The notes under the pieces are model-generated. The model was given only the letters and a program-made list of their open reading frames with translations. It was not told the origin of the DNA and did no database searches. A stretch of DNA of 64,000 nt from Flectonema sp. DT1601 (lineage: Eukaryota > Euglenozoa > Diplonemea > Diplonemida > Diplonemidae): the NCBI GenBank assembly GCA_964019425.1, contig OZ025791.1, positions 1 to 64,000 on the forward strand. The letters run 5' to 3'. Below, one piece after another: positions 1 to 10,926 of the stretch (positions are counted from its first letter, which is position 1; every line of letters starts with the position of its first letter). The translations under genes and the position numbers were made by a program.

Positions 1-3000
1 GGTTTGCGGGTTTGCGGGTTTGCGGGTTTGCGGGTTTGCGGGTTTGCGGGTTTGCGGGTTTGCGGGTTTGCGGGTTTGCGGGTTTGCGGGTTTGCGGGTT
101 TGCGGGTTTGCGGGTTTGCGGGTTTGCGGGTTTGCGGGTTTGCGGGTTTGCGGGTTTGCGGGTTTGCGGGTTTGCGGGTTTGCGGGTTTGCGGGTTTGCG
201 GGTTTGCGGGTTTGCGGGTTTGCGGGTTTGCGGGTTTGCGGGTTTGCGGGTTTGCGGGTTTGCGGGTTTGCGGGTTTGCGGGTTTGCGGGTTTGCGGGTT
301 TGCGGGTTTGCGGGTTTGCGGGTTTGCGGGTTTGCGGGTTTGCGGGTTTGCGGGTTTGCGGGTTTGCGGGTTTGCGGGTTTGCGGGTTTGCGGGTTTGCG
401 GGTTTGCGGGTTTGCGGGTTTGCGGGTTTGCGGGTTTGCGGGTTTGCGGGTTTGCGGGTTTGCGGGTTTGCGGGTTTGCGGGTTTGCGGGTTTGCGGGTT
501 TGCGGGTTTGCGGGTTTGCGGGTTTGCGGGTTTGCGGGTTTGCGGGTTTGCGGGTTTGCGGGTTTGCGGGTTTGCGGGTTTGCGGGTTTGCGGGTTTGCG
601 GGTTTGCGGGTTTGCGGGTTTGCGGGTTTGCGGGTTTGCGGGTTTGCGGGTTTGCGGGTTTGCGGGTTTGCGGGTTTGCGGTTTGCGGGTTTGCGGGTTT
701 GCGGGTTTGCGGGTTTGCGGGTTTGCGGGTTTGCGGGTTTGCGGGTTTGCGGGTTTGCGGGTTTGCGGGTTTGCGGGTTTGCGGGTTTGCGGGTTTGCGG
801 GTTTGCGGGTTTGCGGGTTTGCGGGTTTGCGGGTTTGCGGGTTTGCGGGTTTGCGGGTTTGCGGGTTTGCGGGTTTGCGGGTTTGCGGGTTTGCGGGTTT
901 GCGGGTTTGCGGGTTTGCGGGTTTGCGGGTTTGCGGGTTTGCGGGTTTGCGGGTTTGCGGGTTTGCGGGTTTGCGGGTTTGCGGGTTTGCGGGTTTGCGG
1001 GTTTGCGGGTTTGCGGGTTTGCGGGTTTGCGGGTTTGCGGGTTTGCGGGTTTGCGGGTTTGCGGGTTTGCGGGTTTGCGGGTTTGCGGGTTTGCGGGTTT
1101 GCGGGTTTGCGGGTTTGCGGGTTTGCGGGTTTGCGGGTTTGCGGGTTTGCGGGTTTGCGGGTTTGCGGGTTTGCGGGTTTGCGGGTTTGCGGGTTTGCGG
1201 GTTTGCGGGTTTGCGGGTTTGCGGGTTTGCGGGTTTGCGGGTTTGCGGGTTTGCGGGTTTGCGGGTTTGCGGGTTTGCGGGTTTGCGGGTTTGCGGGTTT
1301 GCGGGTTTGCGGGTTTGCGGGTTTGCGGGTTTGCGGGTTTGCGGGTTTGCGGGTTTGCGGGTTTGCGGGTTTGCGGGTTTGCGGGTTTGCGGGTTTGCGG
1401 GTTTGCGGGTTTGCGGGTTTGCGGGTTTGCGGGTTTGCGGGTTTGCGGGTTTGCGGGTTTGCGGGTTTGCGGGTTTGCGGGTTTGCGGGTTTGCGGGTTT
1501 GCGGGTTTGCGGGTTTGCGGGTTTGCGGGTTTGCGGGTTTGCGGGTTTGCGGGTTTGCGGGTTTGCGGGTTTGCGGGTTTGCGGGTTTGCGGGTTTGCGG
1601 GTTTGCGGGTTTGCGGGTTTGCGGGTTTGCGGGTTTGCGGGTTTGCGGGTTTGCGGGTTTGCGGGTTTGCGGGTTTGCGGGTTTGCGGGTTTGCGGGTTT
1701 GCGGGTTTGCGGGTTTGCGGGTTTGCGGGTTTGCGGGTTTGCGGGTTTGCGGGTTTGCGGGTTTGCGGGTTTGCGGGTTTGCGGGTTTGCGGGTTTGCGG
1801 GTTTGCGGGTTTGCGGGTTTGCGGGTTTGCGGGTTTGCGGGTTTGCGGGTTTGCGGGTTTGCGGGTTTGCGGGTTTGCGGGTTTGCGGGTTTGCGGGTTT
1901 GCGGGTTTGCGGGTTTGCGGGTTTGCGGGTTTGCGGGTTTGCGGGTTTGCGGGTTTGCGGGTTTGCGGGTTTGCGGGTTTGCGGGTTTGCGGGTTTGCGG
2001 GTTTGCGGGTTTGCGGGTTTGCGGGTTTGCGGGTTTGCGGGTTTGCGGGTTTGCGGGTTTGCGGGTTTGCGGGTTTGCGGGTTTGCGGGTTTGCGGGTTT
2101 GCGGGTTTGCGGGTTTGCGGGTTTGCGGGTTTGCGGGTTTGCGGGTTTGCGGGTTTGCGGGTTTGCGGGTTTGCGGGTTTGCGGGTTTGCGGGTTTGCGG
2201 GTTTGCGGGTTTGCGGGTTTGCGGGTTTGCGGGTTTGCGGGTTTGCGGGTTTGCGGGTTTGCGGGTTTGCGGGTTTGCGGGTTTGCGGGTTTGCGGGTTT
2301 GCGGGTTTGCGGGTTTGCGGGTTTGCGGGTTTGCGGGTTTGCGGGTTTGCGGGTTTGCGGGTTTGCGGGTTTGCGGGTTTGCGGGTTTGCGGGTTTGCGG
2401 GTTTGCGGGTTTGCGGGTTTGCGGGTTTGCGGGTTTGCGGGTTTGCGGGTTTGCGGGTTTGCGGGTTTGCGGGTTTGCGGGTTTGCGGGTTTGCGGGTTT
2501 GCGGGTTTGCGGGTTTGCGGGTTTGCGGGTTTGCGGGTTTGCGGGTTTGCGGGTTTGCGGGTTTGCGGGTTTGCGGGTTTGCGGGTTTGCGGGTTTGCGG
2601 GTTTGCGGGTTTGCGGGTTTGCGGGTTTGCGGGTTTGCGGGTTTGCGGGTTTGCGGGTTTGCGGGTTTGCGGGTTTGCGGGTTTGCGGGTTTGCGGGTTT
2701 GCGGGTTTGCGGGTTTGCGGGTTTGCGGGTTTGCGGGTTTGCGGGTTTGCGGGTTTGCGGGTTTGCGGGTTTGCGGGTTTGCGGGTTTGCGGGTTTGCGG
2801 GTTTGCGGGTTTGCGGGTTTGCGGGTTTGCGGGTTTGCGGGTTTGCGGGTTTGCGGGTTTGCGGGTTTGCGGGTTTGCGGGTTTGCGGGTTTGCGGGTTT
2901 GCGGGTTTGCGGGTTTGCGGGTTTGCGGGTTTGCGGGTTTGCGGGTTTGCGGGTTTGCGGGTTTGCGGGTTTGCGGGTTTGCGGGTTTGCGGGTTTGCGG

Positions 3001-5106
3001 GTTTGCGGGTTTGCGGGTTTGCGGGTTTGCGGGTTTGCGGGTTTGCGGGTTTGCGGGTTTGCGGGTTTGCGGGTTTGCGGGTTTGCGGGTTTGCGGGTTT
3101 GCGGGTTTGCGGGTTTGCGGGTTTGCGGGTTTGCGGGTTTGCGGGTTTGCGGGTTTGCGGGTTTGCGGGTTTGCGGGTTTGCGGGTTTGCGGGTTTGCGG
3201 GTTTGCGGGTTTGCGGGTTTGCGGGTTTGCGGGTTTGCGGGTTTGCGGGTTTGCGGGTTTGCGGGTTTGCGGGTTTGCGGGTTTGCGGGTTTGCGGGTTT
3301 GCGGGTTTGCGGGTTTGCGGGTTTGCGGGTTTGCGGGTTTGCGGGTTTGCGGGTTTGCGGGTTTGCGGGTTTGCGGGTTTGCGGGTTTGCGGGTTTGCGG
3401 GTTTGCGGGTTTGCGGGTTTGCGGGTTTGCGGGTTTGCGGGTTTGCGGGTTTGCGGGTTTGCGGGTTTGCGGGTTTGCGGGTTTGCGGGTTTGCGGGTTT
3501 GCGGGTTTGCGGGTTTGCGGGTTTGCGGGTTTGCGGGTTTGCGGGTTTGCGGGTTTGCGGGTTTGCGGGTTTGCGGGTTTGCGGGTTTGCGGGTTTGCGG
3601 GTTTGCGGGTTTGCGGGTTTGCGGGTTTGCGGGTTTGCGGGTTTGCGGGTTTGCGGGTTTGCGGGTTTGCGGGTTTGCGGGTTTGCGGGTTTGCGGGTTT
3701 GCGGGTTTGCGGGTTTGCGGGTTTGCGGGTTTGCGGGTTTGCGGGTTTGCGGGTTTGCGGGTTTGCGGGTTTGCGGGTTTGCGGGTTTGCGGGTTTGCGG
3801 GTTTGCGGGTTTGCGGGTTTGCGGGTTTGCGGGTTTGCGGGTTTGCGGGTTTGCGGGTTTGCGGGTTTGCGGGTTTGCGGGTTTGCGGGTTTGCGGGTTT
3901 GCGGGTTTGCGGGTTTGCGGGTTTGCGGGTTTGCGGGTTTGCGGGTTTGCGGGTTTGCGGGTTTGCGGGTTTGCGGGTTTGCGGGTTTGCGGGTTTGCGG
4001 GTTTGCGGGTTTGCGGGTTTGCGGGTTTGCGGGTTTGCGGGTTTGCGGGTTTGCGGGTTTGCGGGTTTGCGGGTTTGCGGGTTTGCGGGTTTGCGGGTTT
4101 GCGGGTTTGCGGGTTTGCGGGTTTGCGGGTTTGCGGGTTTGCGGGTTTGCGGGTTTGCGGGTTTGCGGGTTTGCGGGTTTGCGGGTTTGCGGGTTTGCGG
4201 GTTTGCGGGTTTGCGGGTTTGCGGGTTTGCGGGTTTGCGGGTTTGCGGGTTTGCGGGTTTGCGGGTTTGCGGGTTTGCGGGTTTGCGGGTTTGCGGGTTT
4301 GCGGGTTTGCGGGTTTGCGGGTTTGCGGGTTTGCGGGTTTGCGGGTTTGCGGGTTTGCGGGTTTGCGGGTTTGCGGGTTTGCGGGTTTGCGGGTTTGCGG
4401 GTTTGCGGGTTTGCGGGTTTGCGGGTTTGCGGGTTTGCGGGTTTGCGGGTTTGCGGGTTTGCGGGTTTGCGGGTTTGCGGGTTTGCGGGTTTGCGGGTTT
4501 GCGGGTTTGCGGGTTTGCGGGTTTGCGGGTTTGCGGGTTTGCGGGTTTGCGGGTTTGCGGGTTTGCGGGTTTGCGGGTTTGCGGGTTTGCGGGTTTGCGG
4601 GTTTGCGGGTTTGCGGGTTTGCGGGTTTGCGGGTTTGCGGGTTTGCGGGTTTGCGGGTTTGCGGGTTTGCGGGTTTGCGGGTTTGCGGGTTTGCGGGTTT
4701 GCGGGTTTGCGGGTTTGCGGGTTTGCGGGTTTGCGGGTTTGCGGGTTTGCGGGTTTGCGGGTTTGCGGGTTTGCGGGTTTGCGGGTTTGCGGGTTTGCGG
4801 GTTTGCGGGTTTGCGGGTTTGCGGGTTTGCGGGTTTGCGGGTTTGCGGGTTTGCGGGTTTGCGGGTTTGCGGGTTTGCGGGTTTGCGGGTTTGCGGGTTT
4901 GCGGGTTTGCGGGTTTGCGGGTTTGCGGGTTTGCGGGTTTGCGGGTTTGCGGGTTTGCGGGTTTGCGGGTTTGCGGGTTTGCGGGTTTGCGGGTTTGCGG
5001 GTTTGCGGGTTTGCGGGTTTGCGGGTTTGCGGGTTTGCGGGTTTGCGGGTTTGCGGGTTTGCGGGGTTTGCGGGTTTGCGGGTTTGCGGGTTTGCGGGTT
5101 TGCGGG
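1..5106 (+). repeat. (GGTTTGCG)n octamer satellite, main block
   Basis: About 638 head-to-tail copies of an 8-bp unit run from the window edge. I saw only two irregularities: one unit lacking a G near 680 and one with an extra G near 5063. The G-rich strand carries GGG every 8 bp with 5-nt spacers (TTTGC), a pattern that can form G-quadruplexes. The unit has no stop codon in any frame, so very long open frames run through it by composition alone; I do not treat these as genes. The array continues beyond the left edge and resumes at 11301 and 22157 after two insertions. Confidence 0.98.
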
Positions 5107-5368
5107 GAACCGTGCGGCATTTACGTTGTTAATTGTACTGGGGTGAAATGAAATAAAGCAGAAACAAGGGATAGAAATGAATAAAGCAAGAACATTGTAC
5201 AAAGTGAATTGTACCATTGGTTAAACTAATTTTCCTGTAGACAGAGCGAAAGAAAGGGTTAAGCCACAAGTACTAACAGAGCAAGATTTCCAAACATTCA
5301 CAACGGGGTAGCGTGGCGCCGCCTGGCCGTGTCCTCGTGGTGAGGCTCGGCCGGGCGCGCGCCGTCAC
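5107..5368 (-). repeat. Split direct repeat B2 (3' end of the YR element)
   Basis: This is the outer copy of the 262-bp B repeat and forms the element's 3' terminus on its sense strand. It joins satellite GCGGG at 5106. Confidence 0.93.
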
Positions 5369-5369
5369 A

Positions 5370-5386
5370 GGGGGTGGGTGGGTGGG
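5370..5386 (+). other. G-quadruplex-type G-run linker between A2 and B2
   Basis: Four G-runs separated by single T bases (GGGGGTGGGTGGGTGGG) sit exactly between repeats A2 and B2. On the element's coding strand the run is C-rich. Single-base loops match the most stable class of predicted quadruplexes. Function is unknown. Confidence 0.75.
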
Positions 5387-5762
5387 ATTTCAAACTTAAA
5401 TGTACAAGTATGAAAAAACCCTGTGATAAAGCGTAAAGAATGACAAAATGGAAAAGTAAAACAATGAATAATTTTCTGATATTGAGGGACACGTTCCCAA
5501 GGATAACTTGTAATGCAAGCTTGTTTTATAACACACGGAATTTGCACATCTGAAACAATTGTTAAATGTAAAATGCCTTATCTAGAGAACAGTGTCTGCA
5601 GCCAGGTCGGCGCAACACTTTTTGCCCATGATCGGACTCGTCTAAATTGAGGAAAAATGATCGAAGATGAGAACTCAAACTTCGTTGCACACTAGAGCAG
5701 AAAAGACAAAGGATGATATTACGTAATTTAAAACTGCCATTTGCAAGGTTCCCAAGGAAAGG
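5387..5762 (-). repeat. Split direct repeat A2 (internal)
   Basis: This is the second copy of the 376-bp A repeat. A short G-run linker (5369-5386) separates it from B2. Open frames here repeat the leader region of the gag-like gene and are not a separate gene. Confidence 0.93.
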
Positions 5763-6024
5763 GAACCGTGCGGCATTTACGTTGTTAATTGTACTGGGGT
5801 GAAATGAAATAAAGCAGAAACAAGGGATAGAAATGAATAAAGCAAGAACATTGTACAAAGTGAATTGTACCATTGGTTAAACTAATTTTCCTGTAGACAG
5901 AGCGAAAGAAAGGGTTAAGCCACAAGTACTAACAGAGCAAGATTTCCAAACATTCACAACGGGGTAGCGTGGCGCCGCCTGGCCGTGTCCTCGTGGTGAG
6001 GCTCGGCCGGGCGCGCGCCGTCAC
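5763..6024 (-). repeat. Split direct repeat B1 (internal)
   Basis: This 262-bp segment is repeated at 5107-5368. It directly follows the RT/RNase H frame, whose end lies inside it, and it abuts A2 without a spacer. The B1-A2 junction is the internal template that lets YR retrotransposons rebuild complete ends. Confidence 0.93.
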
Positions 6025-8473
6025 GCGCCACCTCCACATCGCGAGTGAAGAAAGCCCTAACCGCCAGTGTGACCTCTTCCCTGTGCTTTCGAGTTTTGAT
6101 TTGTGTCGGATCGACCCGTGAAGGTAGGTCAGCTGGATTCAGTTGTGATCGTACATACTGCACCGAGAACGTGATCGCCCTCCTCTGCAACTCCAGCAAA
6201 GCGCTGATGACCGCGCCGTTCAGCTCTTGCGACCGAACCGACATACCCTTCCTGGCAACCCCTACCACCGAGGTGTTGTCAATCCAGATGGCTATCGTGC
6301 AACCATCCAGCTCCGGCGACATCTGCTGCATCGTCTTGCTGAATGCTAGACCCTCCAGGATGTTAATGTGCAGCATGCACTGTTCCGCATCCCAGGAGTC
6401 CCCCATCACCACTACCTCGGCCGTCACGTCGTTCACAACGACTCCTCCCCATCCCATCTTCGAGGCATCGACGAAGATGGAGAACTTCTGCTCCGCCCCA
6501 TCAAACGGAGCGAGCATCCGTCTCGAAGCCGTCGCACCAGCCGCCCACTCCCGCAACTCTGTCGAAATAGAAACCGGAACATGGACTCTGTCCCCGACCA
6601 ACCTCCTCCCAGCATTCAGATTGTTCGCCAAGCGCCGGAGGAACTTCAGTGCAAACCAGTATTTTCCCGGTGTCTCCCCGGCCACCGCCGAAGCGTGCAT
6701 CAACCTTCCACCCATCGACTCAAGTTGCCCAGCCGTCACATTGTCCATGTCCACACCCTGCAGCTTCCGACATATCTTCGCCGATACCTTCACCTCCGAC
6801 TCCCGATGGTCGAAGTCCACCCCCAAGAAAGTGTACTTCGTCTCCGCAGTAAAGCTGTCAGCTGGCTTCCAGGTTAGACAAAAGTCATCTGCAGCCGCAT
6901 CGAGGTTCGCCGTAGCTGCAAGTACCATACCAGCCTCACCTGTATACCGGATGTTGTCTATGAAGACATCAACCCGTACACCCCGCACACGCCACTCCGG
7001 CAGGACGTAAGCAGGGTCGCCGGCAGCCGCCGCGGCCAGTGTGTGCATGATCTCCGGCGCACACACATGCCCCATCGGCAACCGACAAAGTTCAAACCAC
7101 GAACCCCCTTCCGTCTGGAAGCGAAAGAAAGAACGCGCTTCTTCCGGAATCTCGATCGCATAAAATCCTGTGCGAAAGTCCCGGGTACTCCCACATTCCT
7201 CCCGAACCTGGTCTAAGTACCGAGAGATGTGGTGCAGAGGTACTTGCGCAGTGTACCTCTCTTCCAACCAGCTGTTCGCATCCTTGGTCCACAGGATAAA
7301 CCTCTGGCGCAAGCCCTCGGGTTTCTCCTCCAGCACCGTGAATGGAACATTGTTCGCCTCACCCGGACCAGTTGCCTTCCGAGCAATGCCAAACGAAGCC
7401 AGTTCTCCAGCATGTTCCTCCGAAAATGCCGACCGTCCAGACGACCGGCCCGCCTTCCCCACCTCCGGCGAGAACGTCATCTTCCACACCTCGTCAAACC
7501 GTCTCCGTGGCTCGACATCCAACCTCCTCCGCAATCCTACAACATCCATCACGGGCACACCACTAACATGCAAGGGAGACGCCTTCTCCTCCCAAGTCGA
7601 AGGCAACCGCGTCCTCTTCCCCCGCCTCACCAGACTGTGCTGCGTCCCAATCCTCACAGCAGCTTCGTCGCATGCCAAGTCCCCAATGCCCTGGCAGTAC
7701 TCACCGGGTTCGACGCATACCGGAGGGTTGTGGACGACACCCCTTCCCCGCCTTCTGTGTGCTTGAGAAGACGTGATACCAGGGACGTTGACGTCAACCT
7801 TCCTTCCTCTAGCGCCTGCATCAGGACGCCGGCCGCCCCTCGCTTCACCGAGTGCGCCGTGAAGCCCTTCATGACCGGGTCTCTCCGCCACAGATCCACC
7901 AGCCTTTCCGATGTGACAGCCGTCAGTTGTTCGAACGGAGAGAGCTCCCCCACCAACCGAGCGATCACCCCCACCAGATCGCCCTGGATCACCACCCATC
8001 TTGAGGGAACATACGGGTCCGCCCGACGATGCTTCGGTGTCATCCCCCAATCGATGATCACCTCGTCCATCTCGATCAAGATGAACTGTTGGGAAGTCAG
8101 CTTCTGTACCTCTCCCCACCTTGACGCCGTCTTCCAGCACACCAGAGCCGCCAACTTCACGTCTCGTGCTTGTTCGTTCGCCCACCGGACCAGCGTTTCC
8201 TTTCCGATCGGCTGAGCTTGCTTGACAGGAACCGCCGCCCCTTGTGCCCGGAGCGCGGCCGCCAAGCTGAGGAGCGGCTGCCGTTCCAACCCCAGGTGTC
8301 GGAACACACCGGACAGCGCTTTTGCGTAATTCAGCTGCCCCTGTGGTGTGACGCTCGTTGCCAACACGAACAGTGCCGCCGCCTCGGCCGTAACCGGTAT
8401 GTGTTGAGCCGCCGCCCAACCTTGCAGCCTGCCCCACAGGTTGCGCCGTTTCTGCGAAGTCTCGGCCGCCCAC
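5954..8473 (-). CDS. Reverse transcriptase / RNase H of the YR retrotransposon
   Basis: The open frame is 839 aa, but about its first 270 codons overlap the recombinase gene and look like compositional read-through, so the true N-terminus is uncertain. The middle has RT palm features of the DIRS type: a LPMGHVCAPEIM segment followed by the VDVFIDN active-site region and TFLGVDFD. Next comes an RNase H domain, with SIFVDASKMGWGG, an ILEGLAF helix, a WIDNTS segment and a final NPADLPSR. This resembles DIRS/VIPER RT-RH. The frame ends inside repeat B1. I see no separate integrase or protease, as expected for this order. Confidence 0.87.
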   Translation of the reverse strand: MGGRDFAETAQPVGQAARLGGGSTHTGYGRGGGTVRVGNERHTTGAAELRKSAVRCVPTPGVGTAAAPQLGGRAPGTRGGGSCQASSADRKGNAGPVGERTSTRREVGGSGVLEDGVKVGRGTEADFPTVHLDRDGRGDHRLGDDTEASSGGPVCSLKMGGDPGRSGGGDRSVGGGALSVRTTDGCHIGKAGGSVAERPGHEGLHGALGEARGGRRPDAGARGRKVDVNVPGITSSQAHRRRGRGVVHNPPVCVEPGEYCQGIGDLACDEAAVRIGTQHSLVRRGKRTRLPSTWEEKASPLHVSGVPVMDVVGLRRRLDVEPRRRFDEVWKMTFSPEVGKAGRSSGRSAFSEEHAGELASFGIARKATGPGEANNVPFTVLEEKPEGLRQRFILWTKDANSWLEERYTAQVPLHHISRYLDQVREECGSTRDFRTGFYAIEIPEEARSFFRFQTEGGSWFELCRLPMGHVCAPEIMHTLAAAAAGDPAYVLPEWRVRGVRVDVFIDNIRYTGEAGMVLAATANLDAAADDFCLTWKPADSFTAETKYTFLGVDFDHRESEVKVSAKICRKLQGVDMDNVTAGQLESMGGRLMHASAVAGETPGKYWFALKFLRRLANNLNAGRRLVGDRVHVPVSISTELREWAAGATASRRMLAPFDGAEQKFSIFVDASKMGWGGVVVNDVTAEVVVMGDSWDAEQCMLHINILEGLAFSKTMQQMSPELDGCTIAIWIDNTSVVGVARKGMSVRSQELNGAVISALLELQRRAITFSVQYVRSQLNPADLPSRVDPTQIKTRKHREEVTLAVRAFFTRDVEVARDGARPAEPHHEDTARRRHATPL

Positions 8474-9060
8474 ATTTGTGCGACCACACCGCCCAACCGT
8501 TCCAAGGCCTCGTCGAGGTTGACAGCCCCTTCCTGTGCCAGCGGCCGTTCCCCGGCCCCCGCCACGTGCTCCAGAACCACTTGCCCAAACACCGACGGCA
8601 TCATCGCCCCCTTGTCGGCCAAATGTCCTTCCCTCATACTTTCCATGTATGTTCTTCGTTGCTCCTGACGCACTTTTGGCTGCCCAGCATCTCCTGCTAA
8701 GCCCACCACGGTCTGCCTTCCGAATCCAGCCCCCCGAACCGGAACAACGACCCTTCGCCTCCTTCCAACCAGATCGGGTTTCACCCCCACTCCCGGCAGT
8801 ACGACCTCTCTGACCCCCTGGCCAGACATGTCCACTCCCCGAAGCGTGGCCTCCCCCACCTGGCTGGGCAAGCTTGTTTTGTCCTTCCTTCGAGCTTCCG
8901 TTCCTGGAACTGAAATCCCTCCGAACCTCCGGCAGTCCCGAGCCTCGTCCACCCGAACCCGACCCGAGCCGCCCACATCGACCAACAACCCTCCAACCGG
9001 TTTGGGAAAGTCCACCACCCCAAGAGACACGACCCCTCCGACCTGTTCCCGGTCGGGCAT
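7654..9060 (-). CDS. Tyrosine recombinase of the YR retrotransposon
   Basis: This 468-aa frame begins 57 bp after the gag-like frame. The C-terminal half has tyrosine-recombinase hallmarks: an Arg in the SRWGE context, a downstream HSVKR box (the His-x-x-Arg pattern), and a late Tyr in TTLRYAS as the likely nucleophile. Such enzymes insert the circular DNA copy without target duplication, which fits the clean junctions of this element. The N-terminal third is low in recognisable motifs and may be a linker or DNA-binding part. The last about 820 bp overlap the open frame of the RT gene in another phase, an arrangement common in DIRS-order elements. Confidence 0.85.
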   Translation of the reverse strand: MPDREQVGGVVSLGVVDFPKPVGGLLVDVGGSGRVRVDEARDCRRFGGISVPGTEARRKDKTSLPSQVGEATLRGVDMSGQGVREVVLPGVGVKPDLVGRRRRVVVPVRGAGFGRQTVVGLAGDAGQPKVRQEQRRTYMESMREGHLADKGAMMPSVFGQVVLEHVAGAGERPLAQEGAVNLDEALERLGGVVAQMWAAETSQKRRNLWGRLQGWAAAQHIPVTAEAAALFVLATSVTPQGQLNYAKALSGVFRHLGLERQPLLSLAAALRAQGAAVPVKQAQPIGKETLVRWANEQARDVKLAALVCWKTASRWGEVQKLTSQQFILIEMDEVIIDWGMTPKHRRADPYVPSRWVVIQGDLVGVIARLVGELSPFEQLTAVTSERLVDLWRRDPVMKGFTAHSVKRGAAGVLMQALEEGRLTSTSLVSRLLKHTEGGEGVSSTTLRYASNPVSTARALGTWHATKLL

Positions 9061-9117
9061 GTCTATCTCTCGGACCGGAACCCCTCCAACTCGGTTGGGA
9101 ACCGCCAGAGCTGACCG

Positions 9118-10926
9118 TCAGTAGCCCTGGCCCCGACCGTTTTTTGCCTTTGGCTTTGGCTTTGGCGCCGATGATGCAATACTCTGACCCCCAAAGCCAG
9201 AATGTGTCTTCTTCCCTACCACCTTGTCCGCAGCTTTCCTCGCTGCCGCCGTTTCCGGAGTCAGGGTCTCCTCCTTGAGCTTATTTTCGTAACTCCTTGC
9301 AGCAGCTTCGCTTGCCTCTTGGTACTGGTAGTACTCAAGCAACTTGAGGATTTCCAACGAGGACTTCTCCGGTCCCGCCGTGACCACCGTAACTGCTAAA
9401 GCCGCTAGTCTCTTCGCGTTCTCCCGCGTCCACTGCGCCCTTCCCGAGTACCTCCTCGCGATCGCCCACTGCAGATTCTCGCGGTCCGTCGGGCCACCAG
9501 CAGCAAACCCAGCCCAGTTTTGCCGGTTACCAGCTGCCTCCGTCGAAGTCAGCTCGCTTCTCTCCCGATCTTCCTCCCAATGCCCGGGCAACCATCCATC
9601 TCCTCCGAGGCCAAACTCCCGGAGGTGACTCGCATCCCCCAGCGCCGCCGCGATCACCCGCTCCTGCTCCACCGCGATCACCACTCCCCTCTCAGAACCG
9701 CACAGGATCTTCATTCCGACCCGCCACTCCGGTCTCACGACTTCCTTCTGCCGTTTGCTATCCAAAATCTCCGAGATCTTCGAGACTGCCTCCGATAACA
9801 ATGCATCCTTACCGCTATCAGAAGATGCCCCTACCGGCACTACCGATGATTGTTGCTGTTGCTGTAGCTGCATCTGTTGCTGTAGTTGCATCTGTTGCTG
9901 CTGCTGTTGTTGCTGTTGTTGCAGTTGCGCCTTCAAATCTGCTAACTCCTTCGCCTGCTGATGGCCCTGGGCTAACATCATCTCACGGAACTCCGCCGAC
10001 CCCGACCGCTCCTGGCTTCGCTGTTGCTGTTGCTGGGCCTGTTGTTTTGATACCGTCTGCCGAAGTCTCGCAAGCTCTTCGATACTCTTCTCGGAGATGC
10101 CTTGTTGCTCCGCCAGCTGTGCGCGTAGTTGGGTGACTTGTTCGTCGCTTCTCTGCTGTTGCCCCTTTTGCCTTCGGGACAATTCATCCTGCTGTCCCAG
10201 CAAGATGCTCTGGTGGTGTTGTTGTTCCTGCTGCTGCTTCTCCTGCTGCTCCAACCGTCCAACCTGCGATCGCACCACCGCCTCCACCGATCCTTGACGC
10301 TGAGCCACTTGCTGCAACGCCTGTCCCGTCTCCGCCTTCACTCCGGCCAAACGCCGATCCGCTCCCAGCGCGTACTCCTGGGTGGCTTGATAAAGCCCAC
10401 CCAATCCTTCCTCCGAGGTCTGGTGCCTCGCTGCCAACCCGCGAAGCACTTCGTCCGCCTCCACCGTAGTGACGTAGTCACTCATCGCCACGTCCATCGC
10501 CCCGTCGACGTCGTAAAACGTTTCGCCCGACGGAGGCGAAAGCAGCCGGACTTTGTTCGCGGATGTCGGGCCGTCCAAGTCCGACATCCCCACCAAAAAC
10601 GTACTAAACTGCGTTGGCCTTTCTTCAGCCAACACAGTCAGCAAGACAAAGACACCCCGTGCCGATGCCCTGCCGATCACTGCCCTCTCGGTCTTCAAAA
10701 AACGAGCCAGCAGCTCGTCCGCAAACCACCTCTCACCACTCATGTCGTCCGCCTTTTCAGACGGCATCCACCAGAACCTTCCTTCTGCTTCCGACATACC
10801 TATCGCCTTAAGCGCGGCTTCCTTCCGCGCTCTCAAATCTACGTGGCCTTTTCTTGGGTGTGCCAACCCGGTGCCTTGCACCCACAACGACAGAAGACTC
10901 GTCGGCATCGAGAATTCATATGACAT
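9118..10926 (-). CDS. Gag-like protein of the YR retrotransposon
   Basis: This is the first frame of the element, about 602 aa from the ATG at the edge of repeat A1; the open frame extends further upstream into A1. The centre is very rich in glutamine, with CAG/CAA runs and predicted coiled coil. The C-terminus is basic and rich in Lys, Pro and Gly. I see no clear CCHC zinc knuckle. Position, composition and size fit the ORF1/gag-like protein of DIRS-order elements, which is thought to package the RNA, but there is no diagnostic motif. The assignment rests on its place in the element. The recombinase frame follows at once (9060). Confidence 0.72.
   Translation of the reverse strand: MSYEFSMPTSLLSLWVQGTGLAHPRKGHVDLRARKEAALKAIGMSEAEGRFWWMPSEKADDMSGERWFADELLARFLKTERAVIGRASARGVFVLLTVLAEERPTQFSTFLVGMSDLDGPTSANKVRLLSPPSGETFYDVDGAMDVAMSDYVTTVEADEVLRGLAARHQTSEEGLGGLYQATQEYALGADRRLAGVKAETGQALQQVAQRQGSVEAVVRSQVGRLEQQEKQQQEQQHHQSILLGQQDELSRRQKGQQQRSDEQVTQLRAQLAEQQGISEKSIEELARLRQTVSKQQAQQQQQRSQERSGSAEFREMMLAQGHQQAKELADLKAQLQQQQQQQQQQMQLQQQMQLQQQQQSSVVPVGASSDSGKDALLSEAVSKISEILDSKRQKEVVRPEWRVGMKILCGSERGVVIAVEQERVIAAALGDASHLREFGLGGDGWLPGHWEEDRERSELTSTEAAGNRQNWAGFAAGGPTDRENLQWAIARRYSGRAQWTRENAKRLAALAVTVVTAGPEKSSLEILKLLEYYQYQEASEAAARSYENKLKEETLTPETAAARKAADKVVGKKTHSGFGGQSIASSAPKPKPKAKNGRGQGY

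Noticed and set aside
1-5106. Telomere at the left end of the window
   Set aside because: At a left chromosome end the plus strand should be the C-rich strand. Here the plus strand is G-rich, the array continues to the edge, and transposons and genes follow, so I call it an internal satellite.
4-5151. Three overlapping 1700-aa open frames in the octamer array
   Set aside because: The 8-bp unit contains no stop in any frame, so the frames follow from composition. I see no start context, domain or unique sequence.
6045-8813. Long plus-strand open frames opposite the YR element
   Set aside because: They are antisense to the recombinase and RT/RNase H frames, which carry recognisable motifs.
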